Source of the DNA: an uncultured Pelagibacteraceae bacterium
Lineage (GTDB): Bacteria; Pseudomonadota; Alphaproteobacteria; Pelagibacterales; Pelagibacteraceae
Reading direction: 5' to 3'
NCBI GenBank assembly: GCA_902597695.1
Contig: CACJYH010000001.1
Location: forward strand, 1 to 64,000
Length of the DNA: 64,000 nt
This document shows positions 26,729-35,886 of the stretch, piece by piece. The translations under genes were made by a program, and so were the position numbers. Positions within the stretch are counted from its first letter, which is position 1. The number at the start of each line of letters is the position of its first letter. The notes below the pieces were generated by a model. The model had not been told where the DNA came from, did not search any database, and saw nothing but the letters and a program-made list of their open reading frames with translations.

Positions 26729-27606
26729 TGACTTTTATAAGAAACTTACCTGGACCATTATTAATTTTTTTAGGTGCATTAAGTTTAAGTTTTGGTGGAT
26801 TAATTGTAAAATCTTTTGAGGGAGCTACATTATGGCAAATTCTATTTTGGAGATCTTTATTCTTTTCTTTAACAGTTCTAGCTTTCTTAATTTTAAGTTA
26901 TAGAGGAAAAACAATTGAGTCATTTTATAAATCTGGATTACCGGGATTTTTTGGTGGAATTATTTTATCTTTTGGTTTTTGTGGATATGTGTTTGCTATG
27001 TACAACACCACTGTTGCTAATACTAATTTTATCATTTCACTTCAAATACTATTTCTTGCAATATTTGGGTATTTTTTCCTTAAGGAAAAAATAAATTTAA
27101 TTACTTTGTTTTCAATCTGTCTGGCGATGACAGGTGTTTTATTAATGGTCGGCAATTCATTATCTCCTGGAGAATTATCTGGAAACCTTGCAGCTTTTAC
27201 AATGCCAATTACTTTTGCAGTTTTAATAATGATTGTGAGAAAATTTCCCTCTGTGGATATGGTGCCAGCCCAGTTCGTTGCTGGTGTAAGTTCATGTCTA
27301 ATTGGTTTTTTGCTTTCCACTAAAATCATGATTTCTCCTCATGATATCTTTTTGGGTTTTCTCGCAGGTTTTTTTCAAGTTGGTTTTGGTTTTATATTTA
27401 TAACTATCGGTGCAAGAACAACACCGTCTGCAATGGTAGGAATCATAATGTTATCCGAATCTGTCCTAGGACCGATATGGGCATTCCTTTTCGTAAGTGA
27501 AAGACCCTCTGTATTTGGATTAATTGGTGGCGCAATTATACTTTCTGCGGTTTTATTACAATTTTACTCGCTTTTAAGTAAACAAAAAAAAATTGTTTCT
27601 GATTGA
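26728..27606 (+). CDS. EamA/DMT-family membrane carrier
   Basis: 292 residues with ten predicted helices in the two-repeat EamA layout. The first repeat starts at LPGPLLIFLGALSLSFGGLI and the second around FTMPITFAVLIMIV. Cargo is unknown. DMT carriers often export amino acids or metabolites. It is translationally linked to pxpC, and its stop codon lies inside the predicted -35 of the glycine-cleavage transcript. Similar carriers occur at 43901 and 48188. Confidence 0.85.
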   Translation: MTFIRNLPGPLLIFLGALSLSFGGLIVKSFEGATLWQILFWRSLFFSLTVLAFLILSYRGKTIESFYKSGLPGFFGGIILSFGFCGYVFAMYNTTVANTNFIISLQILFLAIFGYFFLKEKINLITLFSICLAMTGVLLMVGNSLSPGELSGNLAAFTMPITFAVLIMIVRKFPSVDMVPAQFVAGVSSCLIGFLLSTKIMISPHDIFLGFLAGFFQVGFGFIFITIGARTTPSAMVGIIMLSESVLGPIWAFLFVSERPSVFGLIGGAIILSAVLLQFYSLLSKQKKIVSD

Positions 27607-27631
27607 CTTTTTTCCACACATGTAAGAATAT
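27603..27631 (+). promoter_or_regulatory. Candidate promoter for the riboswitch-gcv transcript
   Basis: A good -35 TTGACT (27603-27608) overlaps the stop codon of the preceding gene. At spacing 17 the -10 would be GAATAT (27626-27631), which is weak. At spacing 15 it would be AAGAAT. The -35 placement, about 35 bases before aptamer 1, is right for initiation just ahead of the riboswitch. Confidence 0.35.
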
Positions 27632-27635
27632 CCTG

Positions 27636-27797
27636 ACACGGGAGAGACTACAGATTATCGTAGCGCCGAAGGAGCAACCACCCAGGAATCTCTCAGGCAA
27701 AAAGGACCGTAACATATTAACTCTGGAAAGAGATTTAATTCTCGCCGAAGGAGCAAAACTCTCAGGCAAATATACAGATGGGTACAAAGAGTTAATA
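27636..27797 (+). promoter_or_regulatory. Tandem glycine riboswitch upstream of gcvT
   Basis: Two glycine aptamers in series. Aptamer 1 is about 27638-27710: closing stem ACGG/CCGT, GAGAGA, the core GCGCCGAAGGAGCAA, then CTCTCAGGCAAAAAGGAC. Aptamer 2 is about 27720-27780: CTCTGG, AAGAGA, CGCCGAAGGAGCAA, CTCTCAGGCAAA, closing with CAGA. These match the gcvT-motif consensus. A separate perfect 10-pair helix, TATTAACTCT (27715-27724) with AGAGTTAATA (27788-27797), would bury the gcvT start. It shares three bases with the aptamer-2 closing stem, so both cannot form. That predicts a translational ON switch when glycine binds. SAR11 glycine-activated riboswitches are described in the literature. 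The helix geometry here is my reading. Confidence 0.93.
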
Positions 27798-28900
27798 TGG
27801 AAACAAAAAAAACATCGCTGTACCAATTACATCAAGATTGTAATGCAAAATTTGTTGAATTTGCAGGCTATCAAATGCCGATACAATATTCGGAAGGTAT
27901 TGTAGAAGAACACAAATTCACACGAAATCACTCAGGTATCTTTGATGTTTCCCATATGGGTCAGCTATTTATTTATGGTGGTGAAGACTTAATCAAAGAT
28001 TTAGAAAAAATTTTTCCTTTAGATCTTAAAAATTTGAAATTAAATCATTCAAAATACAGCTTCTTAATGGACAAAGATGCTGGGATACACGATGATTTAA
28101 TTATCACAAAAATAAAAGAAGGTTTTTTGATAATCCTCAATGCAGCATGTAAAGATAATGACTTTAAAATTTTAAAAGAATTACTTGGGGATAAGTACAA
28201 AATGGTTATGGATGAAAATAGATCTCTAATTGCCATTCAGGGTCCTAAATCATCAGAAATTCTTAATGATGTAATTAATGGTGTGAAAGATCTAAATTTT
28301 ATGTCTGGAAACTGGTTTACATTTGAAAATCAGAAAGTTTATATTACGCGATCTGGTTACACAGGCGAAGACGGTTTTGAAATATCAATTGTAAATGATT
28401 TTGTAGACCAATTAACTAGAGAATTAATCAACAAAGGATCTAAATTGATAGGTCTTGGAGCAAGAGATACATTAAGATTGGAAGCAGGTTTATGTCTTTA
28501 TGGTCATGATCTTGATAAAGACAAAACTCCAGTGGAAGCAAATTTAAAGTGGGCTATTTCAAAAGAAAGAATCTCTAAGGGAGATTTTATTGGCTCTGAC
28601 ATAATTATTAAACAATTAAATGATGGTGTCAGTAAAATAAGAGTTGGAATTAAACCTGAAGGCAGAATTATTGCTAGAGAAAAAACAAAAATATTTAATC
28701 AATCAGATGTTCATATTGGAGAAATCACAAGTGGTACATTTGGACCAAGTGTCAATGGACCTGTTGCAATGGGTTATGTGGAAAATGAATTTTCAAAAAA
28801 AAATACTAAAGTATTTTTAGAAGTCAGAGGTAAAAAACATCCTGCAAGTATTTGCAGCTTACCATTTTATAAAAAAAGTTATGTCAAAGGGGTAAACTAA
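27797..28900 (+). CDS. gcvT: Glycine cleavage T protein (aminomethyltransferase)
   Basis: Moves the methylene group from lipoyl-bound aminomethyl to tetrahydrofolate, releasing ammonia. At 367 residues it has GcvT-family features: [74 protein letters not shown], and the C-terminal barrel with [11 protein letters not shown]. First gene of gcvTHP, directly downstream of the glycine riboswitch. Its stop shares one base with gcvH. A key source of methylene-THF in this genome. Confidence 0.97.
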   Translation: METKKTSLYQLHQDCNAKFVEFAGYQMPIQYSEGIVEEHKFTRNHSGIFDVSHMGQLFIYGGEDLIKDLEKIFPLDLKNLKLNHSKYSFLMDKDAGIHDDLIITKIKEGFLIILNAACKDNDFKILKELLGDKYKMVMDENRSLIAIQGPKSSEILNDVINGVKDLNFMSGNWFTFENQKVYITRSGYTGEDGFEISIVNDFVDQLTRELINKGSKLIGLGARDTLRLEAGLCLYGHDLDKDKTPVEANLKWAISKERISKGDFIGSDIIIKQLNDGVSKIRVGIKPEGRIIAREKTKIFNQSDVHIGEITSGTFGPSVNGPVAMGYVENEFSKKNTKVFLEVRGKKHPASICSLPFYKKSYVKGVN

Positions 28901-29280
28901 TGAGTGAAGTAAAATATTCAAAAGAACACGAGTGGATTAAATTAGATGGAGATGTTGCAACAATTGGTATCACAAAACATGCTACAGAGATGTTAGGTGA
29001 TATAGTTTTTGCAGAACTTCCAGAAAAAGGTTCTAGCGTAGAGAAAGATGGTACAGCTGGTGTTGTAGAGTCAACGAAAGCTGCTAGCGATGTATATACC
29101 CCTGTGAGCGGTGAAGTAGTTGATACCAATCAAGCTATAGTAGATGATCCATCAAAGATTAATCAAGACCCGGAGGACTCAGCGTGGTTTTTTAAACTAA
29201 AAATAAAAGATCTATCAGAAATGGATACTTTAATGAATAAAGACGATTACGATAAATTTGCAAAGGAGACTTCAGCATAA
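28900..29280 (+). CDS. gcvH: Glycine cleavage H protein
   Basis: 126-residue lipoyl carrier protein that shuttles the aminomethyl group between P, T and L proteins. The lipoylated lysine is K60 in [15 protein letters not shown]. The hammerhead barrel is complete. One-base overlaps with gcvT and gcvP (TAATG both times) give coupled, near-stoichiometric translation. The L protein (lipoamide dehydrogenase) is not in the window. Confidence 0.97.
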   Translation: MSEVKYSKEHEWIKLDGDVATIGITKHATEMLGDIVFAELPEKGSSVEKDGTAGVVESTKAASDVYTPVSGEVVDTNQAIVDDPSKINQDPEDSAWFFKLKIKDLSEMDTLMNKDDYDKFAKETSA

Positions 29281-32150
29281 TGTTACCAAATTCAGAAAAA
29301 GATTTTTTAAGAAGACATATTGGTCCTTCAAAAGAAGACCAATCAAAAATGTTAAAAGAATTAAATTATAAGTCACTAGATGACTTGATTGATAATACTG
29401 TTCCAGAAAAAATAAAGTTTAAAGGTGAACTTAATATTGGAGATTCAAATTCAGAGTATGAGGCATTAAGAAAGTTACGAGCAATTTCGAAGAAAAATCA
29501 AGTCTACTCAAATTTTATAGGTATGGGTTATTATGGAACCTATACACCCTATGTAATTTTGAGAAATATATTAGAAAATCCAGGTTGGTACACTTCCTAT
29601 ACACCTTATCAGCCTGAGGTAGCTCAAGGAAGACTTGAGATGTTATTAAACTTTCAACAAATGATTGTTGACTTTACTGGGATGGATATTGCCAATGCAT
29701 CTTTATTAGATGAAGGCACAGCAGCAGCAGAAGCCATGGGTTTAAGTCACAGATTAAATAAAAAAGATAGTAATTTAGTTTTTGTTTCTGAAGATTGTCA
29801 CCCTCAAACAATAAATGTAATTCAAACAAGAGCTGAACCTATGGGTTTAAAGGTTTTAGTCGGTAAAGAAGATGATGTTTTAGATAAACTAAAAGAGGAT
29901 TTAGTTTGTGGAATTTTACAATATCCAGGAACTTTAGGAGATATTAAAGACCCAAGTGAAGCAATTAGCAAAATTCACAAAAAGAATGGGAAGGCGGTAT
30001 TAGCTTGTGATCTGTTGGCTTTAGCAAAATTAAAAACACCAAGAGAACTTGGTGCCGACATTGCAGTTGGAAGCTCTCAAAGATTTGGTATTCCAATGGG
30101 ATATGGAGGTCCACATGCAGCTTTTTTTGCTACAAAAGATGAGTTTAAAAGATCAATGCCCGGAAGGATTGTCGGTGTATCAGTTGATAGACATGGTAAT
30201 AAAGCTTACAGATTATCATTACAAACAAGAGAGCAACATATCAGAAGAGATAAGGCGACGAGTAATATTTGTACTGCCCAAGCTTTATTAGCAATTGTGT
30301 CAGCAGCGTATGCTATTTATCATGGCCCGGATGGAATTAAAAATATTTCGGAAAGAGTGTCTCAATTAGCAAAAAGTTTTGCTGATAAAATAAAACAATC
30401 TGGATACGAGCTTTATTCGAATAATTTTTTTGACACTGTAACGATTATTACCAAAGAAAAGACTGATCAAATTTATAAGAATGCTCTGAATCAGAGAGTT
30501 AATATTCGAAAAGTAAATTCTGAAATGCTTGCTGTTTCATTTGATGAGAGAAAAAATGTATATAGAGTAAATCAATTATTAAAAATTTTTAATGCAGCAG
30601 AATCAATAAAAAAAGAAGATCCATCAGTAAGTTTACCCAATCTTCCAAAAAATTTATTAAGAACTTCAAAATATTTAGAACATCCAGTTTTTAACTCATA
30701 TCATTCCGAAACTGAAATGCTTAGATATTTAAAAAGATTAGAAGATAAAGATATAGCATTGAATAGAACTATGATTGCACTTGGTTCTTGTACAATGAAA
30801 TTAAATGCTGCTGCCGAAATGATCCCAATATCATGGAAAGAATTTGCAGAACCTCATCCGTTTGTCCCAATTGAACAAATGGAAGGTTTTAGAGATTTAT
30901 TCACTGATCTAAAAAATTGGTTGCGTTCTATAACTGGTTTTTCAGGTGTTTCTTTGCAACCTAATGCAGGTGCTCAAGGTGAGTATGCGGGCTTAATGGT
31001 TATTAGAAAGTATCATTTAGATAGAGGTGAGGCTAATCGTAATATATGTTTAATTCCAAGTTCAGCACATGGTACTAACCCAGCAAGTGCACAAATGGTT
31101 GGAATGAAGGTGGTAGTTGTTAATTGTGATAAAGAGGGAAATGTTGATTTTGATGATTTAAAAAAAAAAGCTGAACAACATTCAGAAAATCTTGGGGCAC
31201 TAATGGTAACTTATCCATCTACCCATGGAGTATTTGAAGAAAAAATAACTGATATCTGCGAGTTAGTTCACAAACATGGTGGGCAAGTGTACATGGATGG
31301 AGCAAATTTAAACGCCTTAGTTGGAGTTGCAAAGCCTGGAAATTTTGGGCCAGATGTCTGTCACATTAATTTACATAAAACATTTTGTATTCCACATGGC
31401 GGGGGAGGACCAGGTATGGGGCCAATTGCTTGTAAAAGACATTTACAAGTTTATCTACCTAATCATCCAGTGATTAAAGATTGTGGACCAACATCTGGCA
31501 TTGGAGCAGTCTCGGCAGCTCCTTGGGGTAGTTCAAGTATTCTATCAATCTCTTGGATGTACATTAAAATGATGGGATCAGCAGGGTTAAAGCTTGCTAC
31601 TGAAGTAGCAATTCTAAATGCAAATTATATTGCTCATAGACTAAAAGATCACTTTCCAATTTTGTATAAAGGATCAAATGGAAATGTTGCTCATGAATGT
31701 ATTATTGATATTAGAAATATTAAATCAGAGACAGGAGTAACTGAAGAAGATATTGCAAAAAGATTAATAGATTACGGGTTTCATGCACCAACTATGTCAT
31801 GGCCAGTAGCTGGTACAATGATGATAGAGCCAACTGAAAGTGAGGGTTTGTCAGAACTCGATAGATTTTGTGATACTTTAATTAAGATTAAAGAAGAAAT
31901 TGAAAAAATTAAATCAGGTGAATTTGATAAAATAGACAATCCAATAAAAAATGCTCCTCACACGGACAGCGAACTAGCTTCTGATGATTGGACGCATAAA
32001 TATTCAAGAGCAGAAGCTGCTTATCCAGCAAAATTCTTAAGAGCTAATAAATTTTGGCCTCCAGTTGCAAGAGTAGATAATGTTTATGGTGACAAGAATA
32101 TATTCTGTACTTGTCCAAGCATTGATGAATTTAAAGAAGATGCAGCTTAA
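29280..32150 (+). CDS. gcvP: Glycine cleavage P protein (decarboxylating glycine dehydrogenase)
   Basis: PLP enzyme that decarboxylates glycine and loads the H protein. It is the single-chain form of 956 residues, not split into two subunits. N-terminal half starts with FLRRHIGPS. The C-terminal half carries the PLP lysine K700 in HKTFCIPHGGGGPG and the glycine-rich loop. The catalytic and dimer regions AHGTNPASAQM and GSSSILSISWMYI are intact. It ends with FCTCPSIDEF. Last gene of the riboswitch-controlled operon. The next gene starts 6 bases later, so read-through is possible. Confidence 0.97.
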   Translation: MLPNSEKDFLRRHIGPSKEDQSKMLKELNYKSLDDLIDNTVPEKIKFKGELNIGDSNSEYEALRKLRAISKKNQVYSNFIGMGYYGTYTPYVILRNILENPGWYTSYTPYQPEVAQGRLEMLLNFQQMIVDFTGMDIANASLLDEGTAAAEAMGLSHRLNKKDSNLVFVSEDCHPQTINVIQTRAEPMGLKVLVGKEDDVLDKLKEDLVCGILQYPGTLGDIKDPSEAISKIHKKNGKAVLACDLLALAKLKTPRELGADIAVGSSQRFGIPMGYGGPHAAFFATKDEFKRSMPGRIVGVSVDRHGNKAYRLSLQTREQHIRRDKATSNICTAQALLAIVSAAYAIYHGPDGIKNISERVSQLAKSFADKIKQSGYELYSNNFFDTVTIITKEKTDQIYKNALNQRVNIRKVNSEMLAVSFDERKNVYRVNQLLKIFNAAESIKKEDPSVSLPNLPKNLLRTSKYLEHPVFNSYHSETEMLRYLKRLEDKDIALNRTMIALGSCTMKLNAAAEMIPISWKEFAEPHPFVPIEQMEGFRDLFTDLKNWLRSITGFSGVSLQPNAGAQGEYAGLMVIRKYHLDRGEANRNICLIPSSAHGTNPASAQMVGMKVVVVNCDKEGNVDFDDLKKKAEQHSENLGALMVTYPSTHGVFEEKITDICELVHKHGGQVYMDGANLNALVGVAKPGNFGPDVCHINLHKTFCIPHGGGGPGMGPIACKRHLQVYLPNHPVIKDCGPTSGIGAVSAAPWGSSSILSISWMYIKMMGSAGLKLATEVAILNANYIAHRLKDHFPILYKGSNGNVAHECIIDIRNIKSETGVTEEDIAKRLIDYGFHAPTMSWPVAGTMMIEPTESEGLSELDRFCDTLIKIKEEIEKIKSGEFDKIDNPIKNAPHTDSELASDDWTHKYSRAEAAYPAKFLRANKFWPPVARVDNVYGDKNIFCTCPSIDEFKEDAA

Positions 32151-32156
32151 TAATTA

Positions 32157-33395
32157 ATGAAGATTGCTGTTGTTGGCTCAGGCATATCAGGATTAAGTGC
32201 TGCATATTACTTATCAAAAAAACATCATGTAGATCTTTTCGAGAAAGAAGATCGTTTCGGTGGTCACTCTCATACAATTGATTTATCATTTGGTACAAAA
32301 AAAGTTCCTGTTGATATAGGTTTTATTGTATTTAATTACGCAACTTACCCAAATTTAATTAATTTTTTTGAAGAGAATAATATTGCAATTGAAAAAAGTG
32401 ATATGTCTTTTTCTGTTTCAGTTGAAAAATCTTCATTTGAATATTGCGGTCGAGGATTAAATGGAATTTTTTCGAATAAAGCTAATCTGTTTAATTTAAG
32501 ATTCCTCAAAATGTTTTTTGATATAATAAAGTTTTACAAAAAATGTGATAATATAAAAAAAATTGATCAAGAGACTACACTTGGTAATTATTTGAGAAAG
32601 GAAAATCTTTCAAAAGAGTTCATCAACTATCATTTGATACCGATGGTCTCAGCTATATGGTCAATGCCACCAAGTGCTAGCAGTCAAATGCCGTTGAGAT
32701 TTTTCTTAAAGTTTTTTCAAAATCATGGTTTGTTTAAATTAAAAAATAGACCCCAGTGGTACACTGTATCAAATCGAAGTAGGACTTATGTTCAAAACAT
32801 TATTTCAAAAATCAGCGGTGAACATTTCAAAAATTATCCAATCAAAAAAATTAAAACAAAAACAACAGGTATAGATTTATATTATGGTGGAGAAAGTGAA
32901 TATTTTGGATACGATAAAGTTGTTTTAGCAACACATGCAGATGAAGCTTTATCAATAATTGATAATCCAACCGACCAAGAAAAGAATGTGCTTTCAAATT
33001 ATAAGTATAAGGAAAATATTGCCTATATTCATACCGATGAACAAGCTATGCCAAAAAATAAAAAAGCTTGGTGTTCATGGAATTCATCAATCAGAAAGGA
33101 TGACATAGAAAAAAATTCAATTACATATTGGTTAAATTTATTACAAAACCTTAAATGCGATGAAAATATTTTTTTTACCTTAAATCCTTATTTTAAAATT
33201 GATGAGAAGAAAATTTTAAAAAAAGTAAGATTTACACATCCATATTTTGATCAATCTGCACTTAATTTTCAAAGTCAGCTTACAAATTTACAAAATAAAA
33301 GAAATATTCTTTATTGTGGTAGTTATTTTGGTTACGGTTTTCATGAAGATGGAATAAAATCATCTATTGAAATGCTTAAAACCCTTAATGACTAG
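32157..33395 (+). CDS. FAD-dependent amine-oxidase-like protein (COG2907 type)
   Basis: 412-residue flavoprotein. N-terminal dinucleotide fold VVGSGISGLSAAYYLS, then FEKEDRFGGHSHTIDL. A central DIGFIVFNYATYPNL and the end GSYFGYGFHEDGIKSS fit the amine-oxidase/NAD(FAD)-binding family usually written next to DUF1365 and a CFA-type methyltransferase. In such sets it is thought to act on unsaturated fatty acyl chains, for example in desaturation or isomerisation. Substrate here is inferred from neighbours only. It overlaps the DUF1365 gene by 8 bases. Confidence 0.82.
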   Translation: MKIAVVGSGISGLSAAYYLSKKHHVDLFEKEDRFGGHSHTIDLSFGTKKVPVDIGFIVFNYATYPNLINFFEENNIAIEKSDMSFSVSVEKSSFEYCGRGLNGIFSNKANLFNLRFLKMFFDIIKFYKKCDNIKKIDQETTLGNYLRKENLSKEFINYHLIPMVSAIWSMPPSASSQMPLRFFLKFFQNHGLFKLKNRPQWYTVSNRSRTYVQNIISKISGEHFKNYPIKKIKTKTTGIDLYYGGESEYFGYDKVVLATHADEALSIIDNPTDQEKNVLSNYKYKENIAYIHTDEQAMPKNKKAWCSWNSSIRKDDIEKNSITYWLNLLQNLKCDENIFFTLNPYFKIDEKKILKKVRFTHPYFDQSALNFQSQLTNLQNKRNILYCGSYFGYGFHEDGIKSSIEMLKTLND

Positions 33396-34146
33396 TTGTA
33401 TATATAATGGCGCTGTAATTCACAAAAGATTTAAACCAAAGATACATTTTTTTAAGTACAGGGTATTTTCACTTTTAATTGATCTTTCTGAATTAGAAAA
33501 ATTAGATAAAACGATTAATTTTTTTTCATACAATAAATTTAATTTAATTAGTTTTTTTGATAAAGATCATGGAGATAGAGATGGATCACTCTTAACCGAT
33601 TGGGTTAAAAAAAATCTTAGACAAAATAATATTAGTAGTGAAAATATTAGAATTAAACTTTTATGTTACCCAAGAATCTTTGGATATGTTTTTAATCCAT
33701 TAAGTGTTTTTTATGTGTACAATAATAACAATGATTTGATATCCATATTATATGAAGTCAAAAATACTTTTGGTGAGCAACACACTTATGTTTTTAAAGT
33801 AAAAAATGACAATTTATTGCAACACAATTGTGAGAAAAAATTTCATGTTTCACCATTCATTGAAATGAATTGTAGTTATTTTTTTAGAATTTTAAAACCT
33901 GCAGATAAAATCTCAGTAATCATAGATCAATATCAATTAAACGAAAAAATATTATATGCTTCTCAAGATGGGAAAAGAAAAGATTTTACAACTTCAGAGT
34001 TAATTAAATCATATTTAAAACATCCCCTAATGACGTTTAAAATTATTGCAGCGATACATTTTGAAGCGTTTAAATTATGGACCAAAGGAATAAAGTTTAT
34101 CCAAAAAAAATTGAAAATAAGAAACAACATATCTTTTGAAAATTAA
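33388..34146 (+). CDS. DUF1365 family protein
   Basis: 252-residue protein of a family without a settled biochemical role. Recognisable start: CIYNGAVIHKRFKPKIHFFKYRVF, here split between the first strand and the conserved H-x-F-x-Y-R-V-F block. Further on are LLCYPRIFGYVFNPLSVFYVY and HVSPFIEM, which are family hallmarks. I chose the ATG at 33388, which overlaps the previous stop as ATGACTAG. A TTG 21 bases earlier is open but adds residues outside the family. It is linked on both sides to lipid-modifying genes. Confidence 0.82.
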   Translation: MTSCIYNGAVIHKRFKPKIHFFKYRVFSLLIDLSELEKLDKTINFFSYNKFNLISFFDKDHGDRDGSLLTDWVKKNLRQNNISSENIRIKLLCYPRIFGYVFNPLSVFYVYNNNNDLISILYEVKNTFGEQHTYVFKVKNDNLLQHNCEKKFHVSPFIEMNCSYFFRILKPADKISVIIDQYQLNEKILYASQDGKRKDFTTSELIKSYLKHPLMTFKIIAAIHFEAFKLWTKGIKFIQKKLKIRNNISFEN

Positions 34147-35324
34147 TGTCCTTAAATAGACTTTCAGACAAACTGGTTTTTAACATATTAGCGGGAATAA
34201 ATATTGGAAATCTAGAAATTACAAATTATCAAGGAGAAGTTTTTAAATTTGGAAATCCTCAGGATAATTTAAAGGCTAAATTGAAAATTAAAAAACCAAA
34301 TTTTTCTTTCAATCTTATAAAGGGTGGCAGCATTGGTTTTGCTGAGTCTTACATGAGAGGAGAATTTGAAACTGATAATTTATCCAATCTCATTGAAATA
34401 ACAGCTCGAAATATCAAAATCATATACAAGTTTTCAGGTTTACTCGATTTTCCAATTATAAATTTTTTAAAAGGTATCTTTATAAAAAATACAAAAAATA
34501 GAAGTAAGGAAAATATTGCAAAACATTATGACTTAGGAAATGATTTTTTTTCTTTATGGCTTGATGAAACTTTAACTTACTCAAGCGGAATTTTTAGTGA
34601 GACCACTAAAGATCTTTCTGATGCACAAAATAACAAATATCAAAAAATGATAGATTTAATAAAACCAAACCATGGCGACAGGGTTTTAGAAATCGGATGT
34701 GGCTGGGGTGGTTTTGCAGAATATTTAGGAAAAAAATATGATGTAAAATTAGATTGTATTACTATTTCAAAAAAACAATTTGAATATGCAAAAAAAAGAA
34801 TTCATAATTGTGGTTTAAATGAAAAAGTAAATATCGAAATAAAAGATTATAGAGATTTAAAAAATAAATATAATTCAATAGCGTCCATAGAAATGATTGA
34901 GGCAGTAGGGCAAAATTATTTGGAAGGTTATTTTAAAACTATTAAGAAAAACCTTTCTAAAGATGGTAGGGCTGCCATTCAAGCAATTACAATAGATGAT
35001 AGTTTATTTGATAGATATAAAACGAAACAAGATTTTATTCAAAAATATATTTTTCCAGGAGGATTTTTGCCAAGTAAAAATAGCTTAAACAAATATGTTT
35101 CAGACAATGGTTTAACAATAAAGTCTTACGACTCATATGCTGATCATTATGCAAATACATTAGCTATTTGGAAAAATGAATTTAATAGAAAATGGGATCT
35201 CATTAAAAAACAAGGTTTTGATTTAACTTTTAAAAGAATGTGGGAGTTTTACCTATCTTATTGTGAGGCTGGATTTAAATCGAAAAATATTGATCTGATA
35301 CAATTTTCAATTCAAAATAAATAA
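34146..35324 (+). CDS. Cyclopropane-fatty-acid-synthase-type methyltransferase
   Basis: SAM-dependent methyltransferase that modifies double bonds of phospholipid acyl chains. In 392 residues it shows HYDLGNDFFSLWLDETLTYSSG (residues 127-148, read in parts), SAM motif I VLEIGCGWGGF at 180-190, SIEMIEAVGQNYLEGYF, and FIFPGGFLPS-type motif (YIFPGGFLPS). The product may be a cyclopropane ring or a methylated chain, since related enzymes beside DUF1365 and amine-oxidase-like genes make methyl-branched or furan fatty acids. Which one cannot be told from sequence. It overlaps DUF1365 by one base. Confidence 0.88.
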   Translation: MSLNRLSDKLVFNILAGINIGNLEITNYQGEVFKFGNPQDNLKAKLKIKKPNFSFNLIKGGSIGFAESYMRGEFETDNLSNLIEITARNIKIIYKFSGLLDFPIINFLKGIFIKNTKNRSKENIAKHYDLGNDFFSLWLDETLTYSSGIFSETTKDLSDAQNNKYQKMIDLIKPNHGDRVLEIGCGWGGFAEYLGKKYDVKLDCITISKKQFEYAKKRIHNCGLNEKVNIEIKDYRDLKNKYNSIASIEMIEAVGQNYLEGYFKTIKKNLSKDGRAAIQAITIDDSLFDRYKTKQDFIQKYIFPGGFLPSKNSLNKYVSDNGLTIKSYDSYADHYANTLAIWKNEFNRKWDLIKKQGFDLTFKRMWEFYLSYCEAGFKSKNIDLIQFSIQNK

Positions 35325-35337
35325 ATAACGGGGTCTT

Positions 35338-35886
35338 GTGAGCAAAATAATAAACTTAAGATCAATTTTATTGATAATCTCTTTATTCTTAATTACAAAC
35401 TGCTCAAATAATAGTGATATGAAACCAGAAGATTTTAAAGGTAAAGAACCAAGATTAATCATAGAAAATTACTTGTCAGGCAATGTTAAAGCTTGGGGAG
35501 TTCTTCAGAATAGATCCGGAAAAGTTACTAGACAATTTTCAGCAGATTTAGATGGTAAGTGGGATGGTAAGCAATTAATTCTTGATGAAAAATTTAATTG
35601 GGATGACGGTGAAGTACAAACTAGGCAATGGCAAATTACTAAAATAGACGACAACAATTATGAGGGAACTGCTGGAGACGTAGTTGGTAAAGCCAAGGGA
35701 TATTCATATGGTCCCGCATTTAAATTTGAGTATGTTTTATTAGTTCCAGTAAAAGGGAAAGAAATTAAGATTACTTTTGATGATTGGATTTTTAAACAGG
35801 ATGATCGAGTAGCAATTAATAGAGCTACAATGACTAAATTTGGTATTAAAGTTGCTGAATTGACAGTGGTGTTTGTAAAAGATTAA
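35338..35886 (+). CDS. DUF3833 family lipoprotein
   Basis: 182 residues. The start is GTG (35338). An N-terminal hydrophobic signal ends LITNC, a plausible though atypical lipobox with asparagine before the cysteine. The mature part is a beta-rich DUF3833 domain (YLSGNVKAWGVLQNRSGKV, FNWDDGEVQTRQWQI, GDVVGKAKGYSYGPAF). It is predicted to be membrane-anchored in the periplasm. Family function is unknown. It usually accompanies the CFA/DUF1365/flavoprotein trio, as here. Its stop shares TTAA with the convergent SDR gene. Confidence 0.8.
   Translation: MSKIINLRSILLIISLFLITNCSNNSDMKPEDFKGKEPRLIIENYLSGNVKAWGVLQNRSGKVTRQFSADLDGKWDGKQLILDEKFNWDDGEVQTRQWQITKIDDNNYEGTAGDVVGKAKGYSYGPAFKFEYVLLVPVKGKEIKITFDDWIFKQDDRVAINRATMTKFGIKVAELTVVFVKD

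Noticed and set aside
20291..27606. Treating the TRAP genes and pxpABC as one operon.
   Set aside because: pxpA and the TPR gene run opposite to dctPQM, and pxpBC have a separate start region. Only neighbourhood is shared.
27603..27905. Plus-strand open frame of 100 codons across the glycine riboswitch.
   Set aside because: The frame follows the structured RNA and overlaps gcvT in another frame. The riboswitch explains the sequence.
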